Positions 45,300 through 52,985 of a stretch of DNA of 52,985 nucleotides are shown here, in pieces. The translations under genes were made by a program, and so were the position numbers. The notes beneath the pieces were generated by a model that was not told the DNA's origin, made no database searches, and was given only the letters and a program-made list of their open reading frames with translations. This DNA comes from Fibrobacteria bacterium (GTDB lineage: Bacteria; Fibrobacterota; Fibrobacteria; UBA11236). Within the stretch, counting starts at the first letter, position 1, and each line of letters opens with the position of its first letter. The stretch covers positions 1 to 52,985 of the forward strand of contig JADGQO010000154.1 in assembly GCA_017881725.1 (NCBI GenBank). The letters run 5' to 3'.

Positions 45300-46112
45300 A
45301 TGGATATCGACGCACGCTCCTTCGCAGCCTTCCGCGAACTGGTCTATGGCCGCAGCGGAATCGTCCTGGCCGAGGGCAAGCAAGCCCTGGTCGGATCCCG
45401 CATCGGAAAGCGCATGCGTCAATTGGGCCTGACGCGTTTTCCGGAATATCTGGACTGGGTGAAGGGCCGGGGCGGCGAGGAAGAAGTCACCCTGATGCTC
45501 GATGCCATCTCCACCAATGTCACCAGCTTCTTCCGCGAATCGGTGCACTTCGAGTTTTTACGCGCGCGGCTGAAGGAAATGTTCCGGGCCGGAAAAAACC
45601 ATTTGCGCATCTGGTGCGCCGCCGCCTCCACGGGCGAGGAGCCGTATACCCTGGCGATAACCGTGCGCGAATGTGATCCTGATCCCGCCTGCGATATCAA
45701 GATCCTCGCCACCGACATTTCCACCCGGGTCCTCAAGGCCGCAGTGGAAGGGAGGTATCCCAAGAACCGGATGCAAGGTTTGCCGATGGATTTGGCCCAG
45801 CGTTACTTCGATCGCGTCGGCAGCCGGGAAGAGCCCCTCTGGTCCGCCCGCCCCCAGCTCCGCACCCTGCTCCGCTTCGCCCGCCTCAATCTGGCCACGC
45901 CGCCTTTTCCCATGCGCGGGCCGATGGATTTCATCTTCTGCCGCAATGTGATGATCTACTTCGACAATCCCGTGCGCCAACGCCTGATCGCCGAGTTCCA
46001 CCGCCTGCTGGCCCCCGGGGCCTTCCTCATCGTCGGGCATTCCGAAAGCCTGACGGGGCTGACCAACGGCTTCCAGACGGTGCTCCCTTCCGTCTACCGG
46101 AGGATCGCGTGA
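45300..46112 (+). CDS. cheR: Chemotaxis protein methyltransferase CheR
   Basis: 270 residues from the ATG at 45300, 2 nt after the porin stop. N-terminal helical domain (about 1-70), then the SAM-dependent methyltransferase: STNVTSFFRE (71-80), LRIWCAAASTGEEPYTLAI (102-120), ILATDIST, FIFCRNVMIYFD and FLIVGHSESLTGL. It methylates glutamates of the receptors using S-adenosylmethionine. Length is normal and no TPR extension is present. The stop overlaps the cheD start (GTGA). Confidence 0.94.
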   Translation: MDIDARSFAAFRELVYGRSGIVLAEGKQALVGSRIGKRMRQLGLTRFPEYLDWVKGRGGEEEVTLMLDAISTNVTSFFRESVHFEFLRARLKEMFRAGKNHLRIWCAAASTGEEPYTLAITVRECDPDPACDIKILATDISTRVLKAAVEGRYPKNRMQGLPMDLAQRYFDRVGSREEPLWSARPQLRTLLRFARLNLATPPFPMRGPMDFIFCRNVMIYFDNPVRQRLIAEFHRLLAPGAFLIVGHSESLTGLTNGFQTVLPSVYRRIA

Positions 46113-46585
46113 ACCATACCGTCGGCATCGCGGAGATGAAGGTGTCGAACGATCCCGGCGACGTGTTGGCCACGTACGCCCTCGGCTCGTGCGTGGGCGT
46201 CTCCCTGTACGATCCGGTGGGCCGCGTGGGCGGCCTCATCCATTGCATGCTGCCGCTGTCGCGCATCGATCCCGTCAAGGCGGAACGGAATCCCCTGATG
46301 TACGTGGATACGGGCATGTCCGTCCTGTTGCAGACCATGTTCGATCACGGAGCGCAGCGAAAGAGCCTGGTCGCCAAGGTGGCCGGGGCCTCCCGCATCA
46401 TGGACGCCGGCGGGATCTTCAATATCGGCGAACGTAACTACACCGTGGTGCGCAAGGTGCTTTGGAAGAACGACATCCTGATCGCCGGCGAAGACGTCGG
46501 GGGGAGCTTGCCGCGTACGATGTACCTGTATCTGGATTCGGGGCGCACCGTTCTGAAGGTGGCCGGGGAAGAGAAGGAGCTATGA
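46109..46585 (+). CDS. cheD: Chemoreceptor glutamine deamidase CheD
   Basis: 158 residues from the GTG at 46109, overlapping the cheR stop. The catalytic Cys28 (ALGSCVGVSLYD) and His45 (GGLIHCMLP) are present, as is the later glycine-rich part (AGGIFNIGERNYTVVRKVLWKNDI). It converts receptor glutamines to glutamates so that CheR and CheB can act, and in other species it also binds CheC. Its presence with CheX points to a system of the Bacillus/Thermotoga type rather than the E. coli one. Confidence 0.93.
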   Translation: MNHTVGIAEMKVSNDPGDVLATYALGSCVGVSLYDPVGRVGGLIHCMLPLSRIDPVKAERNPLMYVDTGMSVLLQTMFDHGAQRKSLVAKVAGASRIMDAGGIFNIGERNYTVVRKVLWKNDILIAGEDVGGSLPRTMYLYLDSGRTVLKVAGEEKEL

Positions 46586-46588
46586 AGC

Positions 46589-46967
46589 ATGGCCTATAAC
46601 ATACTGGTGGTGGACGACTCCGAAACCATGCGCGCCGTGATCGCCAAATCGATTGGGCACGCCGGCGTACCGCTGGGCAGTCTGTTCCAGGCCGCCAACG
46701 GCGCCGAGGGGATTGAAGTCCTCCACCGCGAATGGGTCGACTTGGTGCTCGCCGACATCAATATGCCGGTGCTGAGCGGAGTGGAGATGGTCGCGCGGAT
46801 GAAAGCGGATCCCGCCTTGGTGGATATTCCCGTGATCATCGTATCGACCGAGGGCAGCGCGACCCGGCTGCAAGCCCTCATGGATCAGGGCGTGAAGGGA
46901 TTCCTGCGCAAGCCTTTCACGCCGGAAGAACTCAAGAAGGCCGTGGAAACGGTACTGGGGGCCCATC

Positions 46968-46975
<8 letters not shown>
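46589..46975 (+). CDS. cheY: Single-domain response regulator CheY
   Basis: 128 residues. A receiver domain with the acidic pair Asp9-Asp10, phospho-acceptor Asp56 (LADINMP), Thr87 (IIVSTEG) and Lys108 (LRKPF). It carries the signal from CheA to a motor or other target. It lies 3 nt after cheD and overlaps cheX by 8 nt. No flagellar or pilus gene is in the window, so the output target is unknown. Confidence 0.93.
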
Positions 46976-48529
<1,554 letters not shown>

Positions 48530-48540
48530 CCCTAATTTAA

Positions 48541-48605
48541 GCGCGGATCGACGCGGGGCCCTGGGGTCTCTATCGGCGCGCCTCGGTAGGCGGCCCGCTG
48601 GGGCG
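48541..48605 (+). repeat. Intergenic repeat, copy 5
   Basis: Core begins at 48541 (GCGCGGATCGACGCGGGGCC), followed by TATCGGCGCGCCTCGGTAGGC. Its second half lies inside the 3' end of the opposite-strand hpt gene and encodes its last residues (about RPSGPPTEARR). Confidence 0.75.
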
Positions 48606-49124
48606 CTGCACCACCCCAAGATAAGGCAGATTGCGATGCCAGCCCGCGTGGTCCATCCCATAGCCCACCACGAATTCGTCCCCGATGGTGAACCCCAGAT
48701 AATCGACGGGCACGGAAACGATTTGCCGTGACGGCTTATACAACAGAGACGCCAATTTCAGGCTCGCGGGTTTGTGCGCGCGCAAAACCTCCAGCAAGCG
48801 CGTCGCCGTGCGGCCGGTATCGACGATGTCTTCCACCAGCAAAAGATCGCAGCCGTCCAGCGCCCGATCGGTCACTTCGCGAATCCGTACCTCTCCCGAC
48901 GAATCCATCGCGTCGCCATAACTTTCCGCGCGGATGAATTCGATGCGCAGCGGAATGCCGATGGCGCGGGCCAAATCCGCGGTGAAGACGAACGCGCCTT
49001 TCAGGGAGCAAACCAGGACGAGATCGCGGCCTTGATAATCGTGCGCGATTTCCCGCCCCAATTCACCCACGCGCGCGGCAATGGTCTCTGCGGATAGTAG
49101 TGGTTCCATGGGATTATGTATCAT
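48570..49124 (-). CDS. hpt: Hypoxanthine phosphoribosyltransferase
   Basis: 184 residues from the ATG at 49124; a second ATG (49109) is possible and neither has a strong ribosome site. The upstream open frame is repeat sequence. PRPP-binding motif LLLVEDIVDTGRT, plus LVLVCSLKGAFVFTADLARAIG and VDYLGFTIGDEFVVGYGMDHAGWHRNLPYLGVV, are as in Hpt enzymes, which convert hypoxanthine or guanine with PRPP to IMP or GMP. The last 11 residues are encoded by a repeat copy and extend beyond the normal end. Confidence 0.93.
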   Translation of the reverse strand: MIHNPMEPLLSAETIAARVGELGREIAHDYQGRDLVLVCSLKGAFVFTADLARAIGIPLRIEFIRAESYGDAMDSSGEVRIREVTDRALDGCDLLLVEDIVDTGRTATRLLEVLRAHKPASLKLASLLYKPSRQIVSVPVDYLGFTIGDEFVVGYGMDHAGWHRNLPYLGVVQRPSGPPTEARR

Positions 49125-49134
49125 AATAATTTTT

Positions 49135-49195
49135 GCGCGGATCGACGCGGGCTTCGAAGTCGCGGTAGGCGCGGCTCCGCAGTCGCGTCCCTGAT
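49135..49195 (+). repeat. Intergenic repeat, copy 6
   Basis: Core begins at 49135, 10 nt upstream of the hpt start, and is followed by GCGGTAGGCGCGGCTCCG. It is the only copy not placed after a plus-strand stop codon; the following gene seems to lack its normal start. Confidence 0.75.
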
Positions 49196-49201
49196 TGTGA
49201 C

Positions 49202-49217
49202 GCTTTGCGCGCAAAGC
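49202..49217. repeat. Perfect 16-bp palindrome
   Basis: GCTTTGCGCGCAAAGC, 8+8 with no spacer, between repeat copy 6 and the coding part of the next gene. It could be an operator or a recombination-related site; nothing decides. Confidence 0.6.
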
Positions 49218-50098
49218 TCGGCGCCACGCGGCATGACTTCTGGTTCCAAACCAAACCGATTCTCTCTCCCACCTTTAATCTCTCCGGCGGGATCGATAAG
49301 TATTGCCTTTTCGATTTGCGTTTGGACTCCCTGCCTCAGCGGACTTCCAACCGCATGGTCTACCGCATCGGCGTCACCGGCTTCGGGGGCTCCACGCCAT
49401 GGGTCCACGGCCCTACGCAAGCCTTTCTGCGCTCGGCCTATCTAGAAGAAATTTTGCCGGACTATCGTCGCCGCACGCCGGAAACCTTCCTGACTCTGGA
49501 GCCGAAATCCATCCAGGAATTCTGGACCCGTAACCTGTATAGCATGGGCTATGCCGTGGAATACGCGGCTAAGGACAATCCCTTTTCACCCGAACTGATT
49601 TCCACCGAGGTGTGGGCCTATCTCTGGGATGCCGTCACCTACGTCATCATCGGCGGCGCTGTCATAAACCGAAGCGGCGAAACGGCCTTGGCGGGCTTGT
49701 CCGTGGGAGCTATCGGCCATGTCCTTTGGATTGGCAGCAAGCAGGCGCATCTCGACTACTATAACCGCATCGTCGCATCGGGCTATGGGATTCCGCGCTT
49801 CGCCCGGTACGATACCCTGCAAAATCGTTCCCGCGCTTTGGAGGCGCCTCCGACCTCGCCGGCGTCAAAGGTCATGGGGTCAAACCCCTTCCGCGAGGAA
49901 CAGGTGGCGCAAAAAACGCCGGCGGGCGAAAAGGCGCTCATCATCATGCTCTCGCCCATGGTCGGCGGCTTGGGAGGCTGGGCCTATTATTCCCTCAAGA
50001 ACGGATACAGGTCCGGCGATGCCGGAGCGTTTGGAAGCCTGCTCGCTGGAATGGTCGTTGGCATGTTATGCGGCATCCAAATCGCAATCGAATTATGA
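49205..50098 (+). CDS. Putative membrane protein, 5' end uncertain (perhaps truncated)
   Basis: Up to 297 residues. The listed start is TTG 49205, but there is no ribosome site and no signal peptide, and the frame continues into repeat copy 6, so the true start may be lost. The body has a soluble part (SGGIDKYCLFDLRLDS, EEILPDYRRRTPETFLTLEPKS), then hydrophobic helices (AYLWDAVTYVIIGGAVI, ALAGLSVGAIGHVLWIG) and two more near the C-terminus (ALIIMLSPMVGGLGGWAYYSL, FGSLLAGMVVGMLCGIQIAI). No family is recognised. The stop overlaps the start of the next (truncated) gene by ATGA. Confidence 0.5.
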   Translation: MRAKLGATRHDFWFQTKPILSPTFNLSGGIDKYCLFDLRLDSLPQRTSNRMVYRIGVTGFGGSTPWVHGPTQAFLRSAYLEEILPDYRRRTPETFLTLEPKSIQEFWTRNLYSMGYAVEYAAKDNPFSPELISTEVWAYLWDAVTYVIIGGAVINRSGETALAGLSVGAIGHVLWIGSKQAHLDYYNRIVASGYGIPRFARYDTLQNRSRALEAPPTSPASKVMGSNPFREEQVAQKTPAGEKALIIMLSPMVGGLGGWAYYSLKNGYRSGDAGAFGSLLAGMVVGMLCGIQIAIEL

Positions 50099-50268
50099 AA
50101 CCCCTTCTTTGGATGATGGCATCGGCCATAATCTTTTCCGCCAAAAGTTATAGCCAACCCGTTTCTATTTCGATTGAAGCCGGGAAACAAAAATATATCG
50201 TCGGCGAGCCGATTTACCTTTCGATTCTAACCGATGTTTTCTTACGCGGGTGGCCTTTTCCTTCTTGA
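50095..50268 (+). pseudogene. Truncated duplicate of the secreted-protein gene at 51043
   Basis: The ATG at 50095 reads MKPLLWMMASAIIFSAKSYSQPVSISIEAGKQKYIVGEPIYLSIL, very close to the start of the gene at 51043 (QPVSISIAAGKQKYVVGEPIYLSII). The match is also close at base level and stops at about 50236 (TDV), after which the frame soon ends. What follows is the toxin-antitoxin module. The pair suggests insertion of the module into or beside a copy of this gene with loss of its 3' part. Confidence 0.8.
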
Positions 50269-50293
50269 CTTGTTGTAGGTTATAGCCTACATT
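50265..50293 (+). promoter_or_regulatory. Toxin-antitoxin promoter with operator
   Basis: TTGACT (50265-50270) and TACATT (50288-50293) are separated by 17 nt. Between and across them lies a near-perfect inverted repeat, TGTAGGTTATAGCCTACA (50274-50291). This is the layout expected for autorepression by the toxin-antitoxin complex. Confidence 0.65.
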
Positions 50294-50295
50294 TA

Positions 50296-50637
50296 TTGGG
50301 TGTGGAGACAAGCCCCAACCATGTTGAGATTTACCGTGCCTCGAATGGGAAATCTCCGTTTGTGGACTGGTTTGATTCTCTCCAGGATCGGAAAACGATT
50401 AACATTCTTCAGAAGCGTCTTGGCTTGTTGCGATCGGGCAACTTGGGAGACTTTAAATTTTTCGAAGGCATTTACGAACTAAGGATTGACTATGGCCCAG
50501 GTTACCGGATCTATTGCGGGAAAAAAGACAAGACGTTTGTCCTCCTCCTCTTTGGAGGCTCCAAAGCGACGCAGCGGAAAGACATCGGGAAAGCCGTCCA
50601 ATACTGGGAAGACTTCAAAAAAAGGAGTCTCCCCTAG
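50296..50637 (+). CDS. Type II toxin, RelE/HigB superfamily (addiction-module killer protein)
   Basis: 113 residues from TTG 50296; GTG 50302 is also possible. The sequence fits the 'addiction module killer' group: SPFVDWFDSLQDRKTINILQKRLGLLRSGNLGDFKFFEGIYELRIDYGPGYRIYCGKKDKTFVLLLFGGSKATQRKDIGKAVQYWEDF. These toxins are usually ribosome-dependent or free mRNA endonucleases. A promoter with operator lies directly upstream. The antitoxin follows; the toxin comes first, as in HigBA. GC content is lower than in the surrounding genes, consistent with transfer. Confidence 0.88.
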   Translation: MGVETSPNHVEIYRASNGKSPFVDWFDSLQDRKTINILQKRLGLLRSGNLGDFKFFEGIYELRIDYGPGYRIYCGKKDKTFVLLLFGGSKATQRKDIGKAVQYWEDFKKRSLP

Positions 50638-50917
50638 CTTTCCTATTGAGGATTTTCTTGATCGCCGCTTGGCGGATCCAGAGGAAGCCATTGGCTATTT
50701 AAATACCTGTCTTGACGAAGAAAACCCCGGGCTATTTTTATTGGCTCTTCAAGATGTTATTCGAGCCCAGGGCGGAATAGCCAAGGTTTCCAAAAAGACG
50801 CATTTAAACCGCGAGGGGCTTTATGACATGCTTTCGAAAAAAGGAAACCCTCGCCTTAGTAGTCTAGAAGCGATTTTGGAGGCATTGGGTCTTAAGCTGA
50901 TGGTCGCTTCCCGATAA
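50492..50917 (+). CDS. Type II antitoxin (addiction-module antidote), unusual start
   Basis: 141 residues if ATG 50492 is used, which has AAGGA six nt upstream but lies 146 nt inside the toxin gene. The first 45 residues (basic, Ser-rich) are unlike known antidotes. The conserved part begins at about FPIEDFLDRRLADPEEAIGYLNTCLDEENPGLFLLALQDVIRAQGG, then a helix-turn-helix (IAKVSKKTHLNREGLYDMLSKKGNPRLSSLEAILEALGLKL). No ATG, GTG or TTG lies at the usual place after the toxin; an ATT at 50645 is there. It should bind the toxin and repress its promoter. The start is the main doubt. Confidence 0.8.
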   Translation: MAQVTGSIAGKKTRRLSSSSLEAPKRRSGKTSGKPSNTGKTSKKGVSPSFPIEDFLDRRLADPEEAIGYLNTCLDEENPGLFLLALQDVIRAQGGIAKVSKKTHLNREGLYDMLSKKGNPRLSSLEAILEALGLKLMVASR

Positions 50918-51042
50918 TATTTCTTCTCAACTTTTAATTTTCTTCACCCACCCCGATTAGCACGGAATGCGCTTATCCTTTCTAAGGACGCCTCAATTAC
51001 CGGATTGCTCCTCCCCACCCGCAAACAAGAAAGGGAGAACGA

Positions 51043-52097
51043 ATGAAACCGTTTCTTTGGATCCTGGCATTTACACTACTCTTTTTTTCCAATAGTTGCG
51101 GCCAACCCGTTTCCATCTCGATTGCAGCCGGGAAACAAAAATATGTCGTCGGCGAACCGATTTACCTTTCGATCATAACCGAGGTAAAATCGAACGCGAA
51201 GAGACTCGAATCGATCGGAATATCTTTCTGCAGGACGGACACCACCGGTAAAAAATGCAGCAACAACAAATCATTCAACGGTTTCAATCTTTCGTCTTCG
51301 GAGGTAGGAATTCCTTTTTGGAAAAACGCACAAACCGAGGCACGAAGGGACATTGTTAGCCTTGGGACATATGCTCTGGAAAATCTGATTGGAAAAAAAC
51401 CGGGGACCTATTCGTTTCAGGTCGTTGAAAATATGACTCAGAATGGAGAAGAACTGGATATTTCGTCCAATTCCGTGAAGGTGGAAATCGTCCCACAAAC
51501 GGAGGATGACTCAAAATTATGGGCGGAACTTTCGCAAATCGGTGTTGTAGAATTGATCGATGGCCCAAGCTGCGTAATCCGGTTTTTGAAAAACTCATAG
51601 AGCTAGGCTACGGTTCGAATGAGGCTGCGATTTTGGCCGCGGAAAGGCACAAAAATTCGAGTTTGTATCCTTATGTGATGTCCTATACCAGTGATAGATA
51701 CTGGCCAATCCATGGTAATGGGGAAACGGACAGTATATCCGATTTATTAGCCGATTTTATGGTTAAAAAAAGCATCCCATTTTCAAGTTCCGATCCCTAC
51801 TTGTATTTAAAGCACTTAACCCGAACATCATTTTATAAATCGACGGATAAAAACACGGAAGTTTTCCCGCACCTAAAAAGATCCGTCTTGACGATGAGTG
51901 ATATTTCAAAAAACAGCAAGGCCGAACTGAAGTTATTGAAAACCGGCGGGCGGATTTTAAATCTTTCCTTGCCCGCAAAATTTAATTCGAAGAAAATCTT
52001 CGATCCCCAAATCGATGTGATTTTAGATCCTTCCATAATTGTCGCCCGTCAAAAGAAATTGCGGGAGATGCGTGAACGCGCCACTTCAGGGAAGTAA
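51043..52097 (+). pseudogene. Secreted protein gene with a frameshift near 51570
   Basis: First part 51043-51600 (185 residues): signal peptide (MKPFLWILAFTLLFFSNSCGQ), Ig-like strands (VSISIAAGKQKYVVGEPIYLSIITEV) and a region ending DDSKLWAELSQIGVVELIDG. After about 51570 the coding signal moves to another frame and continues to 52097 with KLRNPVFEKLIELGYGSNEAAILAAERHKNSSLYPYVMSYTSDRYW and a long helical end. The whole is 1055 nt, one base short of a multiple of three, so one base is probably missing. AT-rich compared with the core genes. Family unknown. A truncated copy of its 5' end is at 50095. Mutation and assembly error are both possible. Confidence 0.65.
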
Positions 52098-52098
52098 A

Positions 52099-52190
52099 GC
52101 GCGGATCGACGCGGGCTCTGCGGCCTCTATCGGCGAACCTCCGAAGACTCGCTTCTGAAGGCGGACCGCTGGGTCGCAGCGAGCTCCTGC
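52099..52190 (+). repeat. Intergenic repeat, copy 7
   Basis: Core begins at 52099, 1 nt after the TAA of the preceding gene. Extended match includes CTATCGGCGAACCTCC and AGGCGGACCGCTGGG. It is the longest copy. Confidence 0.75.
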
Positions 52191-52301
52191 GGTTCGAAAA
52201 ACCGGACTGGATTCTCCTAATCCCAGGTTACATTGAAAATACACCCGGACGCGGATTCCCTGCGTCAAACTTTCATTCACCGCTCGCCTCAGGAGAAACA
52301 C

Positions 52302-52469
52302 ATGATATTAATTCGTTTTTTCCGGTTCGAAATGTTGGCGATTGGATTCATCTGGTTGGTGCTTCCCGCCCGGGCTGACTATTCCCGGCTCCGCTTTGGC
52401 CAAGCAAGCGCGCATCGCTTGCGGCTTATCCTGTCGGGCATCGTTATAACCCCAAATCATGCCTCTTGA
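52302..52469 (+). CDS. Small secreted peptide or gene fragment
   Basis: 55 codons from ATG 52302, with AGGAG six nt upstream. A good signal peptide (MILIRFFRFEMLAIGFIWLVLPARA) is followed by only about 30 residues (DYSRLRFGQASAHRLRLILSGIVITPNHAS) with no known motif. It may be the intact start of a gene whose remainder was lost when the next module arrived, since its end touches the toxin-antitoxin promoter. Confidence 0.4.
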   Translation: MILIRFFRFEMLAIGFIWLVLPARADYSRLRFGQASAHRLRLILSGIVITPNHAS

Positions 52470-52494
52470 CCTCTATACGCTTTTAGCGTATATC
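52466..52494 (+). promoter_or_regulatory. Second toxin-antitoxin promoter with operator
   Basis: TTGACC (52466-52471) and TATATC (52489-52494), 17 nt apart. A perfect inverted repeat TATACGCT-TTT-AGCGTATA spans 52474-52492, overlapping both boxes. Transcription would start at about 52501, at the first ATG of the toxin gene, so the message may be leaderless. Confidence 0.65.
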
Positions 52495-52500
52495 TAACCT

Positions 52501-52759
52501 ATGAACCTACTCTTCCGGGAAATCGTCGGCTTCATGGAATTCATCATCGATCTTTTGACCGATGATGAATATGCCGACGTGCAAAGAGAGCTGCGAGCCA
52601 ATCCGGAAAAAGGCGATGTCATACGCGGATCAGGGGGCGCCAGAAGAAACCATTTGGATGCTGACCGCTTACGCAAAGAAGGATAAGCGCGACTTGTCGG
52701 ATAAGGAAGTGAAGGTTTTAGCTCAGATCGTCGAGAAGATCAAAGGAGGCGGGAGATGA
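52501..52759 (+). pseudogene. RelE/HigB-type toxin with its middle deleted
   Basis: From ATG 52501 the sequence reads MNLLFREIVGFMEFIIDLLTDDEYADVQRELRANPEKGDVIRGSGGARR, the normal first half of a RelE/HigB toxin, then loses frame. In the next frame, from about 52637, it reads PEETIWMLTAYAKKDKRDLSDKEVKVLAQIVEKIKGGGR, the normal last third, ending at 52759. About 30 residues with the central strand and catalytic basic residues (usually KLRW...GKRGGxRVIYY) are absent. The antitoxin start overlaps this end by ATGA, so the operon layout remains although the toxin is dead. The first-listed ATG may be leaderless. Confidence 0.75.
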
Positions 52760-52985
52760 AAAAGACTGTAAAAAAGACGCACCTTGAACAACTGGAAGAC
52801 GGCCTTCAGAGCGTCAAGAACTGGCAGGCTGGTAAAGTCAAGCTGCGTACCTGGGAGGTGGATGCCGCAGGTAACCGTAAGATGTTCTACCAGTCCTACG
52901 AAGAATATCGCGACGAGAAGGACGCCGGCAAAAGGCTTCGTGATATCCGGCATCAACTGGGCATGTCCCAAAGTCAGTTCGCTAA
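52756..52985 (+). CDS. HigA-type antitoxin with HTH domain, cut by the right edge
   Basis: 76 residues visible, open at the edge. The ATG at 52756 follows AAAGGAGGCGGGAG and overlaps the toxin stop. The N-terminal part (MKKTVKKTHLEQLEDGLQSVKNWQAGKVKLRTWEVDAAGNRKMFYQ) is followed by EKDAGKRLRDIRHQLGMSQSQFA, the start of an XRE helix-turn-helix. In this family the antitoxin represses its own promoter, which fits the inverted repeat at 52474-52492. It appears intact although the toxin is broken. Confidence 0.85.
   Translation, partial: MKKTVKKTHLEQLEDGLQSVKNWQAGKVKLRTWEVDAAGNRKMFYQSYEEYRDEKDAGKRLRDIRHQLGMSQSQFA

Overview
The window (about 53 kb, GC-rich, mixed strands) looks like a chromosomal segment of a Gram-negative, cellulose-degrading bacterium. 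The best guess is Fibrobacterota or a close relative in the FCB group. This is inferred from two GH9 cellulases (one very large, ending in a FlgD/T9SS-like C-terminal domain), many outer-membrane barrels and lipoproteins, a DUF4380 protein with a sorting-domain-like tail, and the general protein style. There is no rRNA or tRNA to confirm it.

Layout. 1-2.5 kb: a CsgG/LpoB-like protein running off the left edge, an outer-membrane barrel and a lipoprotein. 2.7-10.8 kb: the giant GH9 cellulase, an outer-membrane protein with a clear terminator, and a compact GH9 on the other strand. 10.9-15.1 kb: an overlapping three-gene surface operon (membrane-anchored protein, YD-repeat-like lipoprotein, collagen-like/LamG protein); the second gene has an in-frame stop and the third a frameshift. 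15.7-20.2 kb: an NAD-dependent formate dehydrogenase made of a NuoE-NuoF fusion and a NuoG/FdhF fusion. 20.2-28.1 kb: an internally deleted SRPBCC gene, a YdeI/OmdA protein, a DUF4380 protein, lipoproteins, a TonB-dependent-receptor-like barrel and an NmrA-type reductase. 28.1-35.4 kb: a possible small RNA, a long TPR protein, a zinc-independent MDR oxidoreductase, an eboA-eboB pair and a frameshifted RMD1/DUF155 gene.

35.5-48.5 kb is one compact chemosensory operon: cheA-cheW-mcp-mcp-(cheW remnant)-mcp-porin-like-cheR-cheD-cheY-cheX-cheB, behind a good sigma-70 promoter. It contains the phosphorelay (CheA, CheY, CheX), the adaptation enzymes (CheR, CheB, CheD) and three receptors with nearly identical signalling domains. 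From 48.5 kb the window is accessory: hypoxanthine phosphoribosyltransferase, an apparently 5'-truncated membrane protein, a truncated duplicate of a secreted protein, an intact toxin-antitoxin module, the frameshifted full-length paralogue, and a second toxin-antitoxin module whose toxin has lost its middle.

Two themes link the regions. First, a GC-rich repeat with a 20-nt core (GCGCGGATCGACGCGGGCTC) occurs seven times between genes, always in the same orientation, and six copies lie 1-58 nt after the stop codon of a plus-strand gene. I do not recognise this family. Second, several genes are broken by single-base changes or internal deletions, which may reflect real gene decay or errors in the assembly. 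No CRISPR array, rRNA, tRNA or recognisable insertion sequence was seen.
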